Shown piece by piece: positions 54,254-64,000 of a stretch of DNA of 64,000 nt; within the stretch, counting starts at the first letter, position 1; each line of letters starts with the position of its first letter. The notes beneath the pieces are model-generated. The model was given only the letters and a program-made list of their open reading frames with translations, did not search any database and was not told the DNA's origin. Location of the stretch: the NCBI GenBank assembly GCA_030680405.1, contig JAUXVT010000010.1, forward strand, positions 1 through 64,000. The letters run 5' to 3'. The position numbers and the translations under genes are program-made. This DNA comes from Thiobacillus sp. (GTDB lineage: Bacteria > Pseudomonadota > Gammaproteobacteria > Burkholderiales > Thiobacillaceae).

Positions 54254-54984
54254 ACCTTGAAGCCCTTGTGCAGCGCCACCACGCCCGCTGTCAGGTTGTG
54301 ATAGCTGACCTTGGTAAAGCCGGCAGTTTCCATCATGGCCTTGAGTTCTTCCTGGCCGGGATGCATGCGGATCGATTCGGCCAGATATTGGTAGCTGGCG
54401 GCGTCCTGGGCGACGAGCTTGCCCATCAGCGGCAGCAGCTTGAAGGAATACAGGTCGTAGGCCGGCTCCAGCGGCTTCCACACCTTGGAAAACTCCAGCA
54501 CCAGCAGGCGGCCGCCAGGTTTCAGCACGCGGTGCATCTCAGCCAGCGCCTGATCCTTGTGGGTCATGTTGCGCAGGCCGAAGGCCACGGAAACGCAATC
54601 GAAATAGTTCGATGGAAACGGCAGCCGCTCGCCGTCGCACTGCACCGCGGGCGGGGTCTTGCCCTCGTTCAGCATGCGGTCGCGGCCTTCGCGCAGCATG
54701 GAAAAGTTGATGTCGGTGAGCAGCACCTGGCCGCTCTCGCCGACTTCCTTCAAAAACAGCCGGGTCAGGTCGGCGGTACCGCCGGCGACGTCGAGCACCT
54801 TCATGCCCGGCCGCAAGCCCGCCTGCGCCACGGCAAAGCGCTTCCACAACCGGTGCAGGCCGGCCGACATGAGATCATTCATGAGGTCGTACTGCGCGGC
54901 GACGGAATGGAAGACCTCGGCCACCTTGGCGGCTTTTTCGGATTCGGCGACCTGCTGGTAACCGAAATGGGTTGTTTTATCCAT
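54250..54984 (-). CDS. ubiE: Demethylmenaquinone/ubiquinone C-methyltransferase UbiE
   Basis: The 244-residue class I SAM methyltransferase has motif [13 protein letters not shown], the [36 protein letters not shown] region typical of UbiE and a C-terminal [16 protein letters not shown]. It carries out the C-methylation step of ubiquinone (and menaquinone) synthesis. It is the first gene of the ubiE-ubiJ-ubiB operon, divergent from phoB with a 139-bp gap. Confidence 0.97.
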   Translation of the reverse strand: MDKTTHFGYQQVAESEKAAKVAEVFHSVAAQYDLMNDLMSAGLHRLWKRFAVAQAGLRPGMKVLDVAGGTADLTRLFLKEVGESGQVLLTDINFSMLREGRDRMLNEGKTPPAVQCDGERLPFPSNYFDCVSVAFGLRNMTHKDQALAEMHRVLKPGGRLLVLEFSKVWKPLEPAYDLYSFKLLPLMGKLVAQDAASYQYLAESIRMHPGQEELKAMMETAGFTKVSYHNLTAGVVALHKGFKV

Positions 54985-55059
54985 GGCAGACGGGGTGAAC
55001 GAATAAGCCCGGAATTCTACCAGTGCGCATGCTGGCGCGGGTTTGGCGCGGGCGAGCCG

Positions 55060-55103
55060 GTGTCATAAATCAGTCATACTGCTGTCATAGTATGGTCACC
55101 ATC
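55060..55103 (+). promoter_or_regulatory. Four-unit PHO box upstream of phoB
   Basis: Four consecutive 11-bp units, GTGTCATAAAT, CAGTCATACTG, CTGTCATAGTA and TGGTCACCATC, each match the PhoB half-site (CTGTCATNNNN-like). They lie 20 bp before the phoB ATG and indicate autoregulation by PhoB under phosphate starvation. Confidence 0.88.
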
Positions 55104-55123
55104 GAAACAAATCTGGAGTCACC

Positions 55124-55816
55124 ATGGCTGCCAATATTTTGCTGGTCGAAGACGAACCCGGGATTCAGGAGCTGCTGAAGTTCAACCTGACGCAGGCCGG
55201 GCATCAGGTTACCGCCACCGGCGACGCCGAGGAAGCGCTGAAATTCCTCAAAACCACCCTGCCCGACGTCATCCTGCTCGACTGGATGCTGCCCGGCATG
55301 TCGGGCATCGACCTGTGCCGTCGCCTGCGAAACGACGAACGCTACCAGCCGATCCCCATCATCATGCTGACTGCGCGCGGCGAAGAGCGCGACAAGGTGC
55401 TGGGGCTGGATACCGGCGCCGACGACTATATCACCAAGCCGTTTTCACCGCGCGAGCTGGTGTCGCGCATCAAGGCCGTGCTGCGCCGCCGCGCGCCGCA
55501 GATGACCGACGAGTTGGTGGAAATCAACGGCTTGCGGCTTGACCCCATCAGCCATCGCGTGCAGGGCCGTGGCCAGGCGCTGGAACTGGGGCCGACCGAA
55601 TTCCGCCTGCTGCATTTCTTCATGACCCACCCCGAGCGAGTCTATTCCCGCACCCAGCTGCTCGATCAGGTGTGGGGCGACGACGTGTTCGTGGAGGAGC
55701 GCACGGTCGACGTCCATATCCGCCGCCTGCGCCTGGCGCTGGAGCCGTCCGCCCATGCCGAACTGATCCAGACCGTGCGCGGCTCGGGCTATCGCTTTTC
55801 GGCTGACGTGGGATAA
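55124..55816 (+). CDS. phoB: Phosphate regulon response regulator PhoB
   Basis: The 230-residue protein has a receiver domain with D53 ([13 protein letters not shown]) and the conserved lysine in [12 protein letters not shown] winged-helix OmpR-type output domain follows ([41 protein letters not shown]). It activates phosphate-uptake and related genes. It is preceded by a multi-unit PHO box and followed by phoR 33 bp downstream. Confidence 0.96.
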   Translation: MAANILLVEDEPGIQELLKFNLTQAGHQVTATGDAEEALKFLKTTLPDVILLDWMLPGMSGIDLCRRLRNDERYQPIPIIMLTARGEERDKVLGLDTGADDYITKPFSPRELVSRIKAVLRRRAPQMTDELVEINGLRLDPISHRVQGRGQALELGPTEFRLLHFFMTHPERVYSRTQLLDQVWGDDVFVEERTVDVHIRRLRLALEPSAHAELIQTVRGSGYRFSADVG

Positions 55817-55849
55817 TCCGTCCACCTCGGTTTCATCGGGCAGGTAAAC

Positions 55850-57202
55850 ATGGGCTTCTGGTGGCGTCCGCTCAGTGTGTTGGCCAGCGTCATGCTGGTG
55901 GCACTGATTTTGTGGGCGGGTTCCGGCTGGGTGGCCGCGCTGGGATTTTTGGCGGGCATCCAGGCCTTCGTGATGTTGCGCCGCCTGTGGCAGGAATTTC
56001 GTCTGTCGCGCTGGCTGGAAAACCCCGATGAAGTGGATCCGCCTGACGCCACCGGCACCTGGGGCGACATTTTCTACCGCCTCGAAAAACTCCAGCGTCG
56101 CCAGAAAGCCAGCCGCGGCCAGCTCACCAATGCGCTCGAACAGTTCGAGCACGCCGCGATGGCGGTGCCCGACGGCATGGTCATCCTCAACGGCAACGAG
56201 CAGATCGAGTGGTGCAACCCCGCTTCGCGCAAATACATGGGGCTGGACTGCGAGCGCGACCGCGGCCAGTTCATCCGTTACCTGATGCGTCAGGCGGATT
56301 TTCTCGATCTTCTCGATGCCGCCGATTATTCGCGCCGTCTGGTGTGCAAGTCACCGATCAACCGCGAGGTGACCCTGTCGCTGCAACTGGTGCCGTTCGG
56401 CGAAGGCAAGAAACTGCTGGTCGCCCGCGATATCACCGATCTCGAGCGCGTCGACGCGATGCGGCGCGACTTCATCGCCAACGTTTCGCATGAGCTGCGC
56501 ACGCCGCTGACCGTGGTCGGCGGTTTCGTCGAAACCCTCGCCGACGCCTCCGACCTGCCGGCCGCCGAAAGCCGCCATTATTTTGACCTGATGCTCGACC
56601 ACACTCGGCGCATGCAGCATTTGCTGGACGACCTGCTCACCCTGTCACGCCTGGAAAGCGCCGACCACACGCTGAAAGACGAGCCCGTCAACGTCGCCGA
56701 GTTGGCCCATGCGCTGAAAGCCGAAGCGGAGTCGCTGAGCCGTGGGCGGCATCGGATCAGTCTGCAACTCGACAGCAGCGCCTGGCTGAAAGGCAACCTG
56801 CAGGAAATCCGCAGCGCGCTCGGCAATCTGATGTCGAACGCCGTGCGCTATACCCCCGAAGGCGGCGAAATCACCCTCGCCTGGCGTGAGCGCGGCGGTG
56901 AAGGCGTGTTTTCCGTCACCGACAGCGGCGAAGGTATCGCGGCTGAACACATTCCCCGCCTGACCGAGCGCTTCTACCGCATCGACCGCAGCCGCTCGCG
57001 CGAAACCGGCGGCACCGGGCTCGGGCTCGCCATCGTCAAGCACGTCCTCACCCGCCACGGCGCGCGGCTCGACATCCAGTCCATCCCCGGCAAGGGCAGC
57101 ACCTTCTCTGCCATCTTCCCCGCCCAGCGTGTTCAGCAGCCCAGCGTGCCGGAAAGCGGCAAGGTCATCCCGTTTCCCGAACGCGAGCAAGCTGCCGGCT
57201 GA
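55850..57202 (+). CDS. phoR: Phosphate regulon sensor kinase PhoR
   Basis: The 450-residue protein has two N-terminal membrane helices (MGFWWRPLSVLASVMLVALIL and a second), a PAS domain (about 95-190), an H-box FIANVSHELRTPLT (about 207-221) and an HATPase domain with NLMSNAVRYTPEGG, DSGEGIAAEH and GGTGLGLAIVKHVL. The domain order is that of PhoR. Its 3' end overlaps the convergent HIT gene by 38 nt. Confidence 0.95.
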   Translation: MGFWWRPLSVLASVMLVALILWAGSGWVAALGFLAGIQAFVMLRRLWQEFRLSRWLENPDEVDPPDATGTWGDIFYRLEKLQRRQKASRGQLTNALEQFEHAAMAVPDGMVILNGNEQIEWCNPASRKYMGLDCERDRGQFIRYLMRQADFLDLLDAADYSRRLVCKSPINREVTLSLQLVPFGEGKKLLVARDITDLERVDAMRRDFIANVSHELRTPLTVVGGFVETLADASDLPAAESRHYFDLMLDHTRRMQHLLDDLLTLSRLESADHTLKDEPVNVAELAHALKAEAESLSRGRHRISLQLDSSAWLKGNLQEIRSALGNLMSNAVRYTPEGGEITLAWRERGGEGVFSVTDSGEGIAAEHIPRLTERFYRIDRSRSRETGGTGLGLAIVKHVLTRHGARLDIQSIPGKGSTFSAIFPAQRVQQPSVPESGKVIPFPEREQAAG

Positions 57203-57590
57203 GCGCAGCGCGCAATAGCGCGTTCAGATCCGGCGGCGCGGCATGCGGCGTGTCGCGCTGCCTAGCGCCCCACACCGGGTTGGGGAAATGCGGGTCATCC
57301 GTGAAACGTGGAATCACATGCCAGTGCAGATGCGACACCACGTTGCCGAGCGAGGCGAGGTTGACCTTGTCGGGTTGCACCACCTCGCGCAGCGCCGTTT
57401 CGGTGGCGAGCACCACTCGCAGCAGCGCCTGCTGACCAGCGGCCGGCAGGTCGGTCATTTCCTTGACGTGGGCATTCAAAATGACGCGCAGAAAGCCCGG
57501 ATAATCCGGCTCGTCGGCGCGGACGACGCGGCAGAAGTCGTCCCGCCACAGAACCGTGCCGCCGAGTTCGTCACACAGGAGACAACTCAA
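57165..57590 (-). CDS. HIT family protein
   Basis: The 141-residue protein is read from a TTG at 57590 that overlaps the stop codon of the FAD oxidoreductase; the longer frame is the 3' end of that gene. A CLLC motif near the start suggests a metal site as in some HIT proteins. The catalytic triad is [10 protein letters not shown] (HxHxH). HIT hydrolases act on nucleotide-phosphoramidates or dinucleoside polyphosphates. The substrate here is unknown. The C-terminus overlaps the end of phoR on the opposite strand. Confidence 0.88.
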   Translation of the reverse strand: MSCLLCDELGGTVLWRDDFCRVVRADEPDYPGFLRVILNAHVKEMTDLPAAGQQALLRVVLATETALREVVQPDKVNLASLGNVVSHLHWHVIPRFTDDPHFPNPVWGARQRDTPHAAPPDLNALLRAALSRQLARVRETG

Positions 57591-60500
57591 AGCAGTACCC
57601 GCTCGATGCCGCCGTTGCCCACTCGTGCGAGGTAGCTCGCCATCCAGTTTTCCCCGAGCAGTTTTTTTGCCAGCTCGATCACAATGTAATCCGGCGTGGT
57701 TCCGGCATCGTCGCTGTAGCGCGCCAGCCCCTGCAGGCAAGACGGGCAGCTGGTGAGGAGCTTGACCGGCTGCTTGTCCGCACCGAGCGTGGCGACGTTG
57801 GCGCGGATTTCCTCTTCCTTGCGGAAGCGGATCTGGGTGGAAATGTCCGGGCGGGTGACGGCGAGCGTGCCGGATTCGCCGCAGCAGCGGTCGGACAATT
57901 GCACCACGCTATTTTCGATCGAGCCGCCCAGCAGCGCGTTGGCGACTTTCATCGGCGCGTGGGTTTTCATCGGCGTGTGGCAGGGGTCGTGGTAGAGGTA
58001 TTTCTCGCCACTGACGCCGTCGAGCTTGACGCCTTTTTCCATCAGGTATTCGTGGATGTCGAGCAGGCGGCAGCCGGGGAAGATCTTTTCGAATTCGTAC
58101 TTCAGCAACTGGTCCATGCAGGTGCCGCACGATACGATCACGGTCTTGATGTCGAGATAGTTCAGCGTGTTGGCGACGCGGTGGAACAGCACGCGATTCT
58201 GTACGGTGATCGCCTCGCCCTTGTCGGCCTGGCCGCCTGCGGTTTGCGGATAGCCGCAGCACAGGTAGCCGGGCGGCAGCACGGTCTGCACGCCGAGTTC
58301 GAACAGCATCGCCTGGGTGGCAAGGCCCACCTGCGAGAACAGTCGCTCCGAGCCGCAGCCTGGAAAATAGAATACCGCATCGGCGTCGTCGGACAGCTTG
58401 GCCGGGTTGCGCAGGATGGGCACGATGGAGGCATCTTCCAGCCCCAGCAGGGCGCGCGAGGTTTTCTTCGGCAAGCCGCCGGGCATCGGCTTGTTCACCA
58501 GATGGATGACCTGCGCGACGAACTTGGGCCTGCCCAGGGAGGCGGGCGGGTTTTTCGTCTGCGCCTGGATCAGCCCCATGCGCTTGAACAGCGTGTGCCC
58601 CATCCGCTGCGCGGCGTAGCCCCACTCGATCAAAGGCTTCCTTAGCGCCTTGATGGTGGCGGGATCGGTCGCGTTCAAGAATGCCATCGATGCCCAGGTG
58701 CCGGGATTGAACTTCTTCTTGCCCTGCTTACGCAGCAGGTTGCGCATGGCGATCGAGACGTCGCCGAAGTCGATGTCGACCGGGCAGGGGTTCTTGCACT
58801 TGTGGCAGATGGTGCAGTGGTCGGCGACGTCGCCGAACTCGTCGAAGTGCTTCAGCGACACACCGCGCCGGGTCTGCTCTTCATACAAGAAAGCCTCGAT
58901 CAGCAGCGAGGTGGCGAGGATCTTGTTGCGCGGCGAGTACAGCAGGTTGGCGCGTGGAATATGGGTGTTGCACACCGGCTTGCACTTGCCGCAGCGCAGG
59001 CAGTCCTTGATCGAGTCGGCGATGGCTCCGGTTTCGGAGGCTTCGAGAATGATCGACTCGGCTTCCAGCAGACCGAAGGACGGCGTGTAGGCATTGCGCA
59101 GATCCGCGCCGGGCAGCAGCTTGCCCTTGTTGAAGTGGTGCGCGGGGTCGACCCTTTTCTTGTAGTCGGCAAAGGTGGCGATTGTCGCGGCGTCGAGGAA
59201 CTCCAGCTTGGTCAGCCCGATGCCGTGCTCGCCCGAAATCACCCCGCCGAGATCGGTGGCGAGTTTCATGATGCGCGCCACCGCCGCGTTGGCTGCCTGC
59301 AGCATGGCGTAGTCGTCGGAGTTGACCGGGATGTTGGTGTGCACGTTGCCGTCGCCTGCGTGCATGTGTAGCGCCACAAATACACGGCTTTTCAGGATGT
59401 CTTTATGGATGCGGTCGCAGGCTTCGAGCACCCGAAGGTATTCGCGGCCGATGAAGAGCTGGTGCAGTTCGCGCCGGATTTCGCGCTTCCACGACACGCG
59501 AATGTGCTTGTCGCGCAGCGCGGTGAAGATTGTTCCGCTCTCGTGCGGCGCATCGAGGTCATTTGCGTAGCCCTGCCACCTGGCTTTCACCAATTCGATC
59601 AGGGCTTGTGCGCGCTGACGCTTATCTTCCACCTGCGCCGGATCGGCCACGGTTTCGTCGTCCTCCAACAGCGGCAGTTGCGGGGCGCTGAAGAATTCGG
59701 CCAGCGCGTCGAGCAGCTTCAGCTTGTTGGTAATCGACAATTCGATGTTGATGCGCTCGATGCCGTCGGTGTAATCGCCCAGGCGCGGCAGCGGAATCAC
59801 CACGTCCTCGTTGATCTTGAACGCGTTGGTGTATGCCGCGATGGCCGCGGTGCGGGCGCGGTCGAGCCAGAATTTCTTGCGCGTTTCCGCCGACACCGCG
59901 ATGAAACCTTCGCCGCCGCGCGCGTTGGCGATGCGCACGATGCGCGAGGCGGCTTCACCCACGGCGACTTCGTTGTCCGATACCACGTCGATCAGCAGCA
60001 CCATGTTCGGGCGCGTCGTGCGCGGCGCCTTGGTCGCGTAGCCGACCGCCTTCACGTAGCGCGCGTCGAGGTGCTCAAGACCGGCGAGCAGAATGTCGGC
60101 GTGGGCGTCGCAGTAGTCCTTGATTTCGACGATGGCCGGTGTGGCATCGCGCGCCGTGCCGAAGAATTCCAGGCACACGGTGCGGGTGTGCGCGGGCAGC
60201 CGGTGGAGGATGAAGCGCGCCGAGGTGATCAGGCCGTCGCAGCCTTCCTTCTGGATGCCGGGCAGTCCCGCCAGGAACTTGTCGGTGACGTCCTTGCCGA
60301 GCCCGGTCTTGCGAAAGCGGCTGCCGGGAATGGTGAGAATTTCCGGCGAGCCTTTCGGTGTCTTGCCGTCCGGCGCGTAGCGGCGAATTTCGAAGGTGGC
60401 CGAGGGAGCGTCGTGGATTTTGCCACGGTTGTGGTTGAGCCGCGTGACTTCGATCCAGTCGGCGTCCGGCGTGACCATGCGCCACGACACCAGGTTGTCG

Positions 60501-61375
60501 AGCGCAGTGCCCCACAGCACGGCCTTCTTGCCGCCCGCGTTCATCGACACGTTGCCGCCGATGGTCGAAGCGTCGGCCGAAGTCGGATCGACCGCGAACA
60601 CCAGCCCGGCGGCATCGGCCGCTTCCATCACCCGCTTGGTCACCACACCGGCGCCGCAGTGGAGGGTGGGCACCTCGAATTCGCAGCCGGGCAGGTGCAG
60701 CAGTTCGACCGCACTCATCGCTTCGAGCTTTTCGGTGTTGATGACCGCGGCCTTGTCGGTGAGCGGCACCGCGCCACCGGTGTAGCCGGTGCCGCCGCCA
60801 CGCGGGATCACTGTCAGTCCCAGTTCGATCAACCCGGCCACCAGCCCGGCCATCTCGGCTTCGCTGTCAGGGGTCAGCACCACGAACGGGTATTCCACCC
60901 GCCAGTCGGTGGCGTCGGTGACATGCGAAACGCGCGCCAGGCCGTCGAAGGCGATGTTGTCGCGCCGGGTCACCCCGGCCAGACGGCGCAGGATGCGCGT
61001 GCGCAGGCTGGCGGTGTCGGCGAACCAGGCCTCGAATTCGCGCACCGCGCGCTCGGCTGCCGCTAGCAACTGCCCCACCAGTTCGTTGCCCTGGCGCCGC
61101 ACTTCGATCTCGTGCAGGCGATGTTGCAACGCCTCGACCAGCATCTGCCGCCGCTTGGGGTTGTCGAGCAGGTCGTCTTCCAGATAGGGATTGCGCCTTA
61201 CCACCCAGATGTCGCCCAGCACCTCGAACAGCATGCGCGCCGAGCGCCCCGTCCTGCGCTCGCCGCGCAGCGTGTTGAGCACGTCCCAGGCGTCGGCGCC
61301 GAGCAGGCGGATGACGATTTCGCGGTCGGAAAACGAGGTGTAGTTGTAGGGGATTTCCCGGAGGCGGGCGGTCAT
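57587..61375 (-). CDS. DUF3683-type FAD-linked oxidase / Fe-S oxidoreductase
   Basis: The 1262-residue protein has an N-terminal DUF3683 domain (about 1-145), an FAD-binding type 4 domain with [10 protein letters not shown] near 195, and an FAD-oxidase C-terminal domain (about 500-770). Two 4Fe-4S motifs follow ([11 protein letters not shown] near 790; [11 protein letters not shown] near 853), then two cysteine-rich CCG domains (PGCGS...LCCGYP near 1000-1020; DPCH...CCGESG near 1130-1170). The plan resembles GlcD-GlcF or D-lactate dehydrogenases fused in one chain, probably passing electrons from a 2-hydroxy acid to the quinone pool. The substrate is not determined. Confidence 0.88.
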   Translation of the reverse strand: MTARLREIPYNYTSFSDREIVIRLLGADAWDVLNTLRGERRTGRSARMLFEVLGDIWVVRRNPYLEDDLLDNPKRRQMLVEALQHRLHEIEVRRQGNELVGQLLAAAERAVREFEAWFADTASLRTRILRRLAGVTRRDNIAFDGLARVSHVTDATDWRVEYPFVVLTPDSEAEMAGLVAGLIELGLTVIPRGGGTGYTGGAVPLTDKAAVINTEKLEAMSAVELLHLPGCEFEVPTLHCGAGVVTKRVMEAADAAGLVFAVDPTSADASTIGGNVSMNAGGKKAVLWGTALDNLVSWRMVTPDADWIEVTRLNHNRGKIHDAPSATFEIRRYAPDGKTPKGSPEILTIPGSRFRKTGLGKDVTDKFLAGLPGIQKEGCDGLITSARFILHRLPAHTRTVCLEFFGTARDATPAIVEIKDYCDAHADILLAGLEHLDARYVKAVGYATKAPRTTRPNMVLLIDVVSDNEVAVGEAASRIVRIANARGGEGFIAVSAETRKKFWLDRARTAAIAAYTNAFKINEDVVIPLPRLGDYTDGIERINIELSITNKLKLLDALAEFFSAPQLPLLEDDETVADPAQVEDKRQRAQALIELVKARWQGYANDLDAPHESGTIFTALRDKHIRVSWKREIRRELHQLFIGREYLRVLEACDRIHKDILKSRVFVALHMHAGDGNVHTNIPVNSDDYAMLQAANAAVARIMKLATDLGGVISGEHGIGLTKLEFLDAATIATFADYKKRVDPAHHFNKGKLLPGADLRNAYTPSFGLLEAESIILEASETGAIADSIKDCLRCGKCKPVCNTHIPRANLLYSPRNKILATSLLIEAFLYEEQTRRGVSLKHFDEFGDVADHCTICHKCKNPCPVDIDFGDVSIAMRNLLRKQGKKKFNPGTWASMAFLNATDPATIKALRKPLIEWGYAAQRMGHTLFKRMGLIQAQTKNPPASLGRPKFVAQVIHLVNKPMPGGLPKKTSRALLGLEDASIVPILRNPAKLSDDADAVFYFPGCGSERLFSQVGLATQAMLFELGVQTVLPPGYLCCGYPQTAGGQADKGEAITVQNRVLFHRVANTLNYLDIKTVIVSCGTCMDQLLKYEFEKIFPGCRLLDIHEYLMEKGVKLDGVSGEKYLYHDPCHTPMKTHAPMKVANALLGGSIENSVVQLSDRCCGESGTLAVTRPDISTQIRFRKEEEIRANVATLGADKQPVKLLTSCPSCLQGLARYSDDAGTTPDYIVIELAKKLLGENWMASYLARVGNGGIERVLL

Positions 61376-61538
61376 GGCGGATGGCGCTGCAAAAAATGTA
61401 TTTTACGGGATACGGCTTCGTTTCGGGCGGGCAGGCGTGGCCGTGGCGAATCGCCAAACCATGAGCGGTGCAGGGGATTGCGGGCCTTCAGTTTTTATTG
61501 GACCAGCCGATAGACGAATATCGGCAAAATTTTGCCGC

Positions 61539-62849
61539 ATGATTGAGCTCTGGGAGATCGACTTGCAGTGTGGTTTGAGCATCAAGCTCCTCGGCTATGT
61601 CATGGCGGGCGTGTTGATCACTTCGGCCGCCATTGGCGTGGTTCGAGTCCAGAACGAACGTGGCCCGCTCAGCGAGCTGATCGACAAGGCGGGTCAGAGC
61701 GTGGCCAATGCCACGGCCTCCGGCGCCGCCTCCCTGGTCGCCGGATACGACTATGGCAATCTGGAAATCCTCGCCGCAAATGTCGCACGGCAGGCCAATG
61801 TGATCCGCGTCATCATCAGCAACCAGAGCGGACGCGTGATGACCCAGGCCGCCGGGGTGGAGGCCGGAACCTACAGGCGTTTCGAGTCGCCTGTCGTATT
61901 CGACGGCCAGACCATCGGCGGCGCGACCGTCGATGTTTCCACCGATGCGCTGGAAAATGCGCTCAGCGACCTCTATTGGCGCGTTTTTATCGATCAGATC
62001 ATCTTTGGCGCGATTCTCGGCCTGATTGTCTATTTCTTTACCGCGCGCGGCATCGTCTCGCCGATCCGCAAGCTGACGATGGCGATGGAGGAAGCGGTGG
62101 ATAAGGGCGACTCGTTTATCGCCCGTGATCTGGAGGTAAAAAGCGGGGACGAGATCGGGCGGCTGGTGTCGGTGTTCAATACCCTGGGCAAATCGCTCGC
62201 CAGTTATCACCGCCAGTTGCATAGCAAGATCGACTTGGCCAACCAGGAGCTGCGGGACAAGAACCTCCAGTTGGGAGGGCGCACCCTGGAGCTTGAGAAT
62301 GCGCTCGACTTGCTCAGTACCACGGCCACGACCGACTGGCTGACCGAACTGCCCAACCGCCGCAAATTTGATGAAACCCTGTCACGGATGTTCCATCAGT
62401 CCGAGCGTTTCGCGGAAGAAATCACCCTGGTGCTGTTCGACATCGACCACTTCAAGCTGATCAACGACAGCCATGGTCATGGCGCTGGGGATGAGGTATT
62501 GCGGGATATCGGCACCCTTTTGCGCCTGCATGTCCGCAAGTCCGATCAGCCCGCGCGTCTGGGGGGCGACGAATTCGGCATCGTTCTGTATCACACGAAT
62601 TCCGCGCAGGCCGAACTGTTCGTAGAGAAATTCATGGAGGGTGTGCGGGCGCATGCGTTTGACTACGATGGATTCCGGCTGAATATCGGCCTCAGTGTTG
62701 GCATTGCGCAGTACGACGTTTCCATGAGCGCGCCCCAGGAGCTTTACTATGCGGCCGATAAGGCCCTGTATCAGGCCAAACATGGTGGGCGTAACCGTTA
62801 CAGCGTGTATTCCGGAGCAACCCGTGTCCAGGAGCGATTAACATCATGA
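61539..62849 (+). CDS. Membrane diguanylate cyclase (HAMP-GGDEF)
   Basis: The 436-residue protein starts at the ATG at 61539 (MIELWEIDLQCGLSIKLLG); the longer frame is unlikely protein. A membrane helix (about 12-32) is followed by a periplasmic sensor domain (about 35-145), a second helix, HAMP, a coiled coil and a GGDEF domain with the active motif RLGGDEFGIVL near 340-350. The inhibitory RxxD site is present (RKSD five residues before GGDEF). It should make cyclic-di-GMP. Its stop overlaps the start of the PhnD-like protein by 4 nt, so the periplasmic binding protein may deliver the signal. Confidence 0.93.
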   Translation: MIELWEIDLQCGLSIKLLGYVMAGVLITSAAIGVVRVQNERGPLSELIDKAGQSVANATASGAASLVAGYDYGNLEILAANVARQANVIRVIISNQSGRVMTQAAGVEAGTYRRFESPVVFDGQTIGGATVDVSTDALENALSDLYWRVFIDQIIFGAILGLIVYFFTARGIVSPIRKLTMAMEEAVDKGDSFIARDLEVKSGDEIGRLVSVFNTLGKSLASYHRQLHSKIDLANQELRDKNLQLGGRTLELENALDLLSTTATTDWLTELPNRRKFDETLSRMFHQSERFAEEITLVLFDIDHFKLINDSHGHGAGDEVLRDIGTLLRLHVRKSDQPARLGGDEFGIVLYHTNSAQAELFVEKFMEGVRAHAFDYDGFRLNIGLSVGIAQYDVSMSAPQELYYAADKALYQAKHGGRNRYSVYSGATRVQERLTS

Positions 62850-63697
62850 AACCGAAACAGGCATTTCAGGCCATGCTGGCCGCACTGCTGGTGGGCGTAT
62901 CGTTTGCGCCCGCCTGGGCAGCCACGCCCCCGAAAGCTCAACCTGCCGAGGTGACCATGGGTTCGGTGGCCATGGATATCCCGGTCGAGATGATCAAGCG
63001 CATGAGCGTGCTGACCAATCATCTGGCACTGAGCACCAACCTCAACGTGCGCTTCCGGCCATCGCCCAATCTGGGGTCGGCGGTGGACGATCTGGGTACG
63101 GGCCAGACGCAGATTGCCTACCTCACGCCGGTGGCCTACATCGAGGCGCGCAGGAAATACGGGGTGATCCCCCTGGTTGCGCCCACCACGCAGGGGCGCC
63201 CGCATTTTTCCCTGGTCATCGGCGTGAAGGCCGGATCCGGCATCAACACGCTGGCTGAACTCAAGGGCAGGCGCTTCGCCTTCGGCGATGAAAAGGCGCT
63301 GCTGCAACGGGCGGCGGTCGAATCGATGGGGCTGAAATCCAGCGACTTTTCGACCTTTGCCTACCTCAAGCATTACGACAATATTGCCAAGGCGGTGCTG
63401 GCGGGGGACTTTGACGGCGGCATCCTCAAGGATTCCGTCGCCGACGAGTTCAAGAGCAGGGGCATTGTCGTGATCGGCAGTACCGCGCCGCTGCCGTCGT
63501 ATATCTTCGCCGTGCATCCCGGCATGCCGGTGGCGGTGCGCAACCAGTTGCGCGACGCGCTGCTGGGGCTGAAAAAAACCACCCCCGACCAGGTCGCCAC
63601 GCTGGACGCTTTCGATAACGCTTACGATGGCTTTGTCGTGGTCGACGATCCTGCCTATGATCCGGTGCGCAAGCTGATTCAGCCTTACCAGAAATAA
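62846..63697 (+). CDS. PhnD-like periplasmic substrate-binding protein
   Basis: The 283-residue protein has a signal peptide ending AWA-ATP (about residue 25) and a type 2 periplasmic binding fold of the PhnD/SsuA group. Typical segments are LGTGQTQIAYLTPVAYIEA, SLVIGVKAGSGINTLAELKGRRFAFGDE and GDFDGGILKDSVADEF. Family members bind phosphonate, phosphite or phosphate. No permease or ATPase gene is next to it; it overlaps a diguanylate cyclase gene by 4 nt instead, so it may act as a ligand sensor. The ligand cannot be read from sequence. Confidence 0.88.
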   Translation: MKPKQAFQAMLAALLVGVSFAPAWAATPPKAQPAEVTMGSVAMDIPVEMIKRMSVLTNHLALSTNLNVRFRPSPNLGSAVDDLGTGQTQIAYLTPVAYIEARRKYGVIPLVAPTTQGRPHFSLVIGVKAGSGINTLAELKGRRFAFGDEKALLQRAAVESMGLKSSDFSTFAYLKHYDNIAKAVLAGDFDGGILKDSVADEFKSRGIVVIGSTAPLPSYIFAVHPGMPVAVRNQLRDALLGLKKTTPDQVATLDAFDNAYDGFVVVDDPAYDPVRKLIQPYQK

Positions 63698-63846
63698 GCC
63701 GGCTGAATTGCGGATTGGGGACGCAAAACGGGTATCGCTACAAACGAGCATAAAATCCATCCATCGTTCGGGGAAAACACTGCGGCTCCCGCCTGCGTTT
63801 TTGCGCTATACGCTCCCGAACCGGAACAGCAAATGGAAAATAGCGC

Positions 63847-64000
63847 ATGGGGATGAGCCGGGTCATCCATTACGAGAAAACCGTGCTGGCGTCGCTGACC
63901 CTGCTGGCGCTGGTTGCATCGGGGATGCATCCGTTCGACCGCCTGACCTGGTTCCTCGAAACCTCGCCGGTCATGCTCGGCTTGCCGTTATTGATGGCGA
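63847..64000 (+). CDS. DUF2238 (YjdF-like) membrane protein, partial at window end
   Basis: The frame is open from the ATG at 63847 (or 63853) to the right edge, giving MGMSRVIHYEKTVLASLTLL and then a segment with GMHPFDRLTWFLETSP and LGLPLL. This matches the N-terminus of DUF2238/YjdF inner-membrane proteins. Only about 51 codons are visible. Function is unknown. Confidence 0.75.
   Translation, partial: MGMSRVIHYEKTVLASLTLLALVASGMHPFDRLTWFLETSPVMLGLPLLMA

Overview
The window looks like a betaproteobacterial chromosome, probably a sulfur-oxidising member of the Nitrosomonadales such as a Thiobacillus relative. This is inferred from several features. The genome is GC-rich. Cytochrome c maturation is of the ResB/CcsB (System II) type. 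SoxYZ and a Sat-APS kinase fusion point to sulfur metabolism. There is a pilMNOPQ-aroK block and a PrsK/PrsR/PrsT PEP-CTERM system. No rRNA, tRNA, CRISPR array, transposase or prophage gene was seen.

Layout. 1-4000 (minus): tpx, gcvPA, gcvH and gcvT behind a tandem glycine riboswitch whose expression platform looks like an intrinsic terminator. 4054-8713 (minus): a zinc-ribbon DUF3426 protein, prmA, accC, accB and aroQ. Both blocks are punctuated by an intergenic element family built from 7-bp G-rich repeats and a short GC hairpin. 8772-14781 (minus): a TlpA-like thioredoxin, soxZ, soxY, ccsB, resB and a dihaem cytochrome c4. 14839-16666 (plus): engB and hemB, separated by a chain of hairpins that reads as a minus-strand small RNA with anti-Shine-Dalgarno loops.

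16776-19510 (plus) is a compact three-gene cassette: a FeeM-type N-acyl amino acid synthase, a ThiF/E1-like adenylyltransferase and a nitroreductase-fold protein. 19731-31484 is the first PEP-CTERM region: a PEP-CTERM protein, then on the minus strand two PrsT-like TPR lipoproteins, the sigma-54 activator PrsR, its kinase PrsK and an EpsB-type sugar transferase. 31562-34524 (minus) holds a hypothetical gene and mrcA. 34714-40487 (plus) is pilM-N-O-P-Q-aroK. Where aroB would be expected after aroK there are instead a secreted beta-helix protein and a 1276-residue VanZ/O-antigen-ligase-like fusion, followed by a DHH phosphoesterase and a Sat-APS kinase fusion with an altered Sat active site.

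48330-50473 (minus) holds two more PEP-CTERM proteins. 50688-54984 (minus) holds an SSS-family symporter, ubiB, ubiJ and ubiE. 55124-57202 (plus) is phoB-phoR behind a four-unit PHO box. 57165-61375 (minus) holds a HIT protein and a large FAD/Fe-S oxidoreductase. 61539-64000 (plus) holds a diguanylate cyclase, an overlapping PhnD-like binding protein and the start of a DUF2238 gene.

The best-supported regulatory result is that all three PEP-CTERM genes, in two loci about 29 kb apart, carry a GG-N10-GC sigma-54 promoter. Each also has a shared 17-bp TGTCG-N7-TTACA motif 64-87 bp further upstream. The window also encodes the cognate sigma-54 activator PrsR, so this reads as a small PrsK/PrsR/RpoN regulon with a candidate operator.
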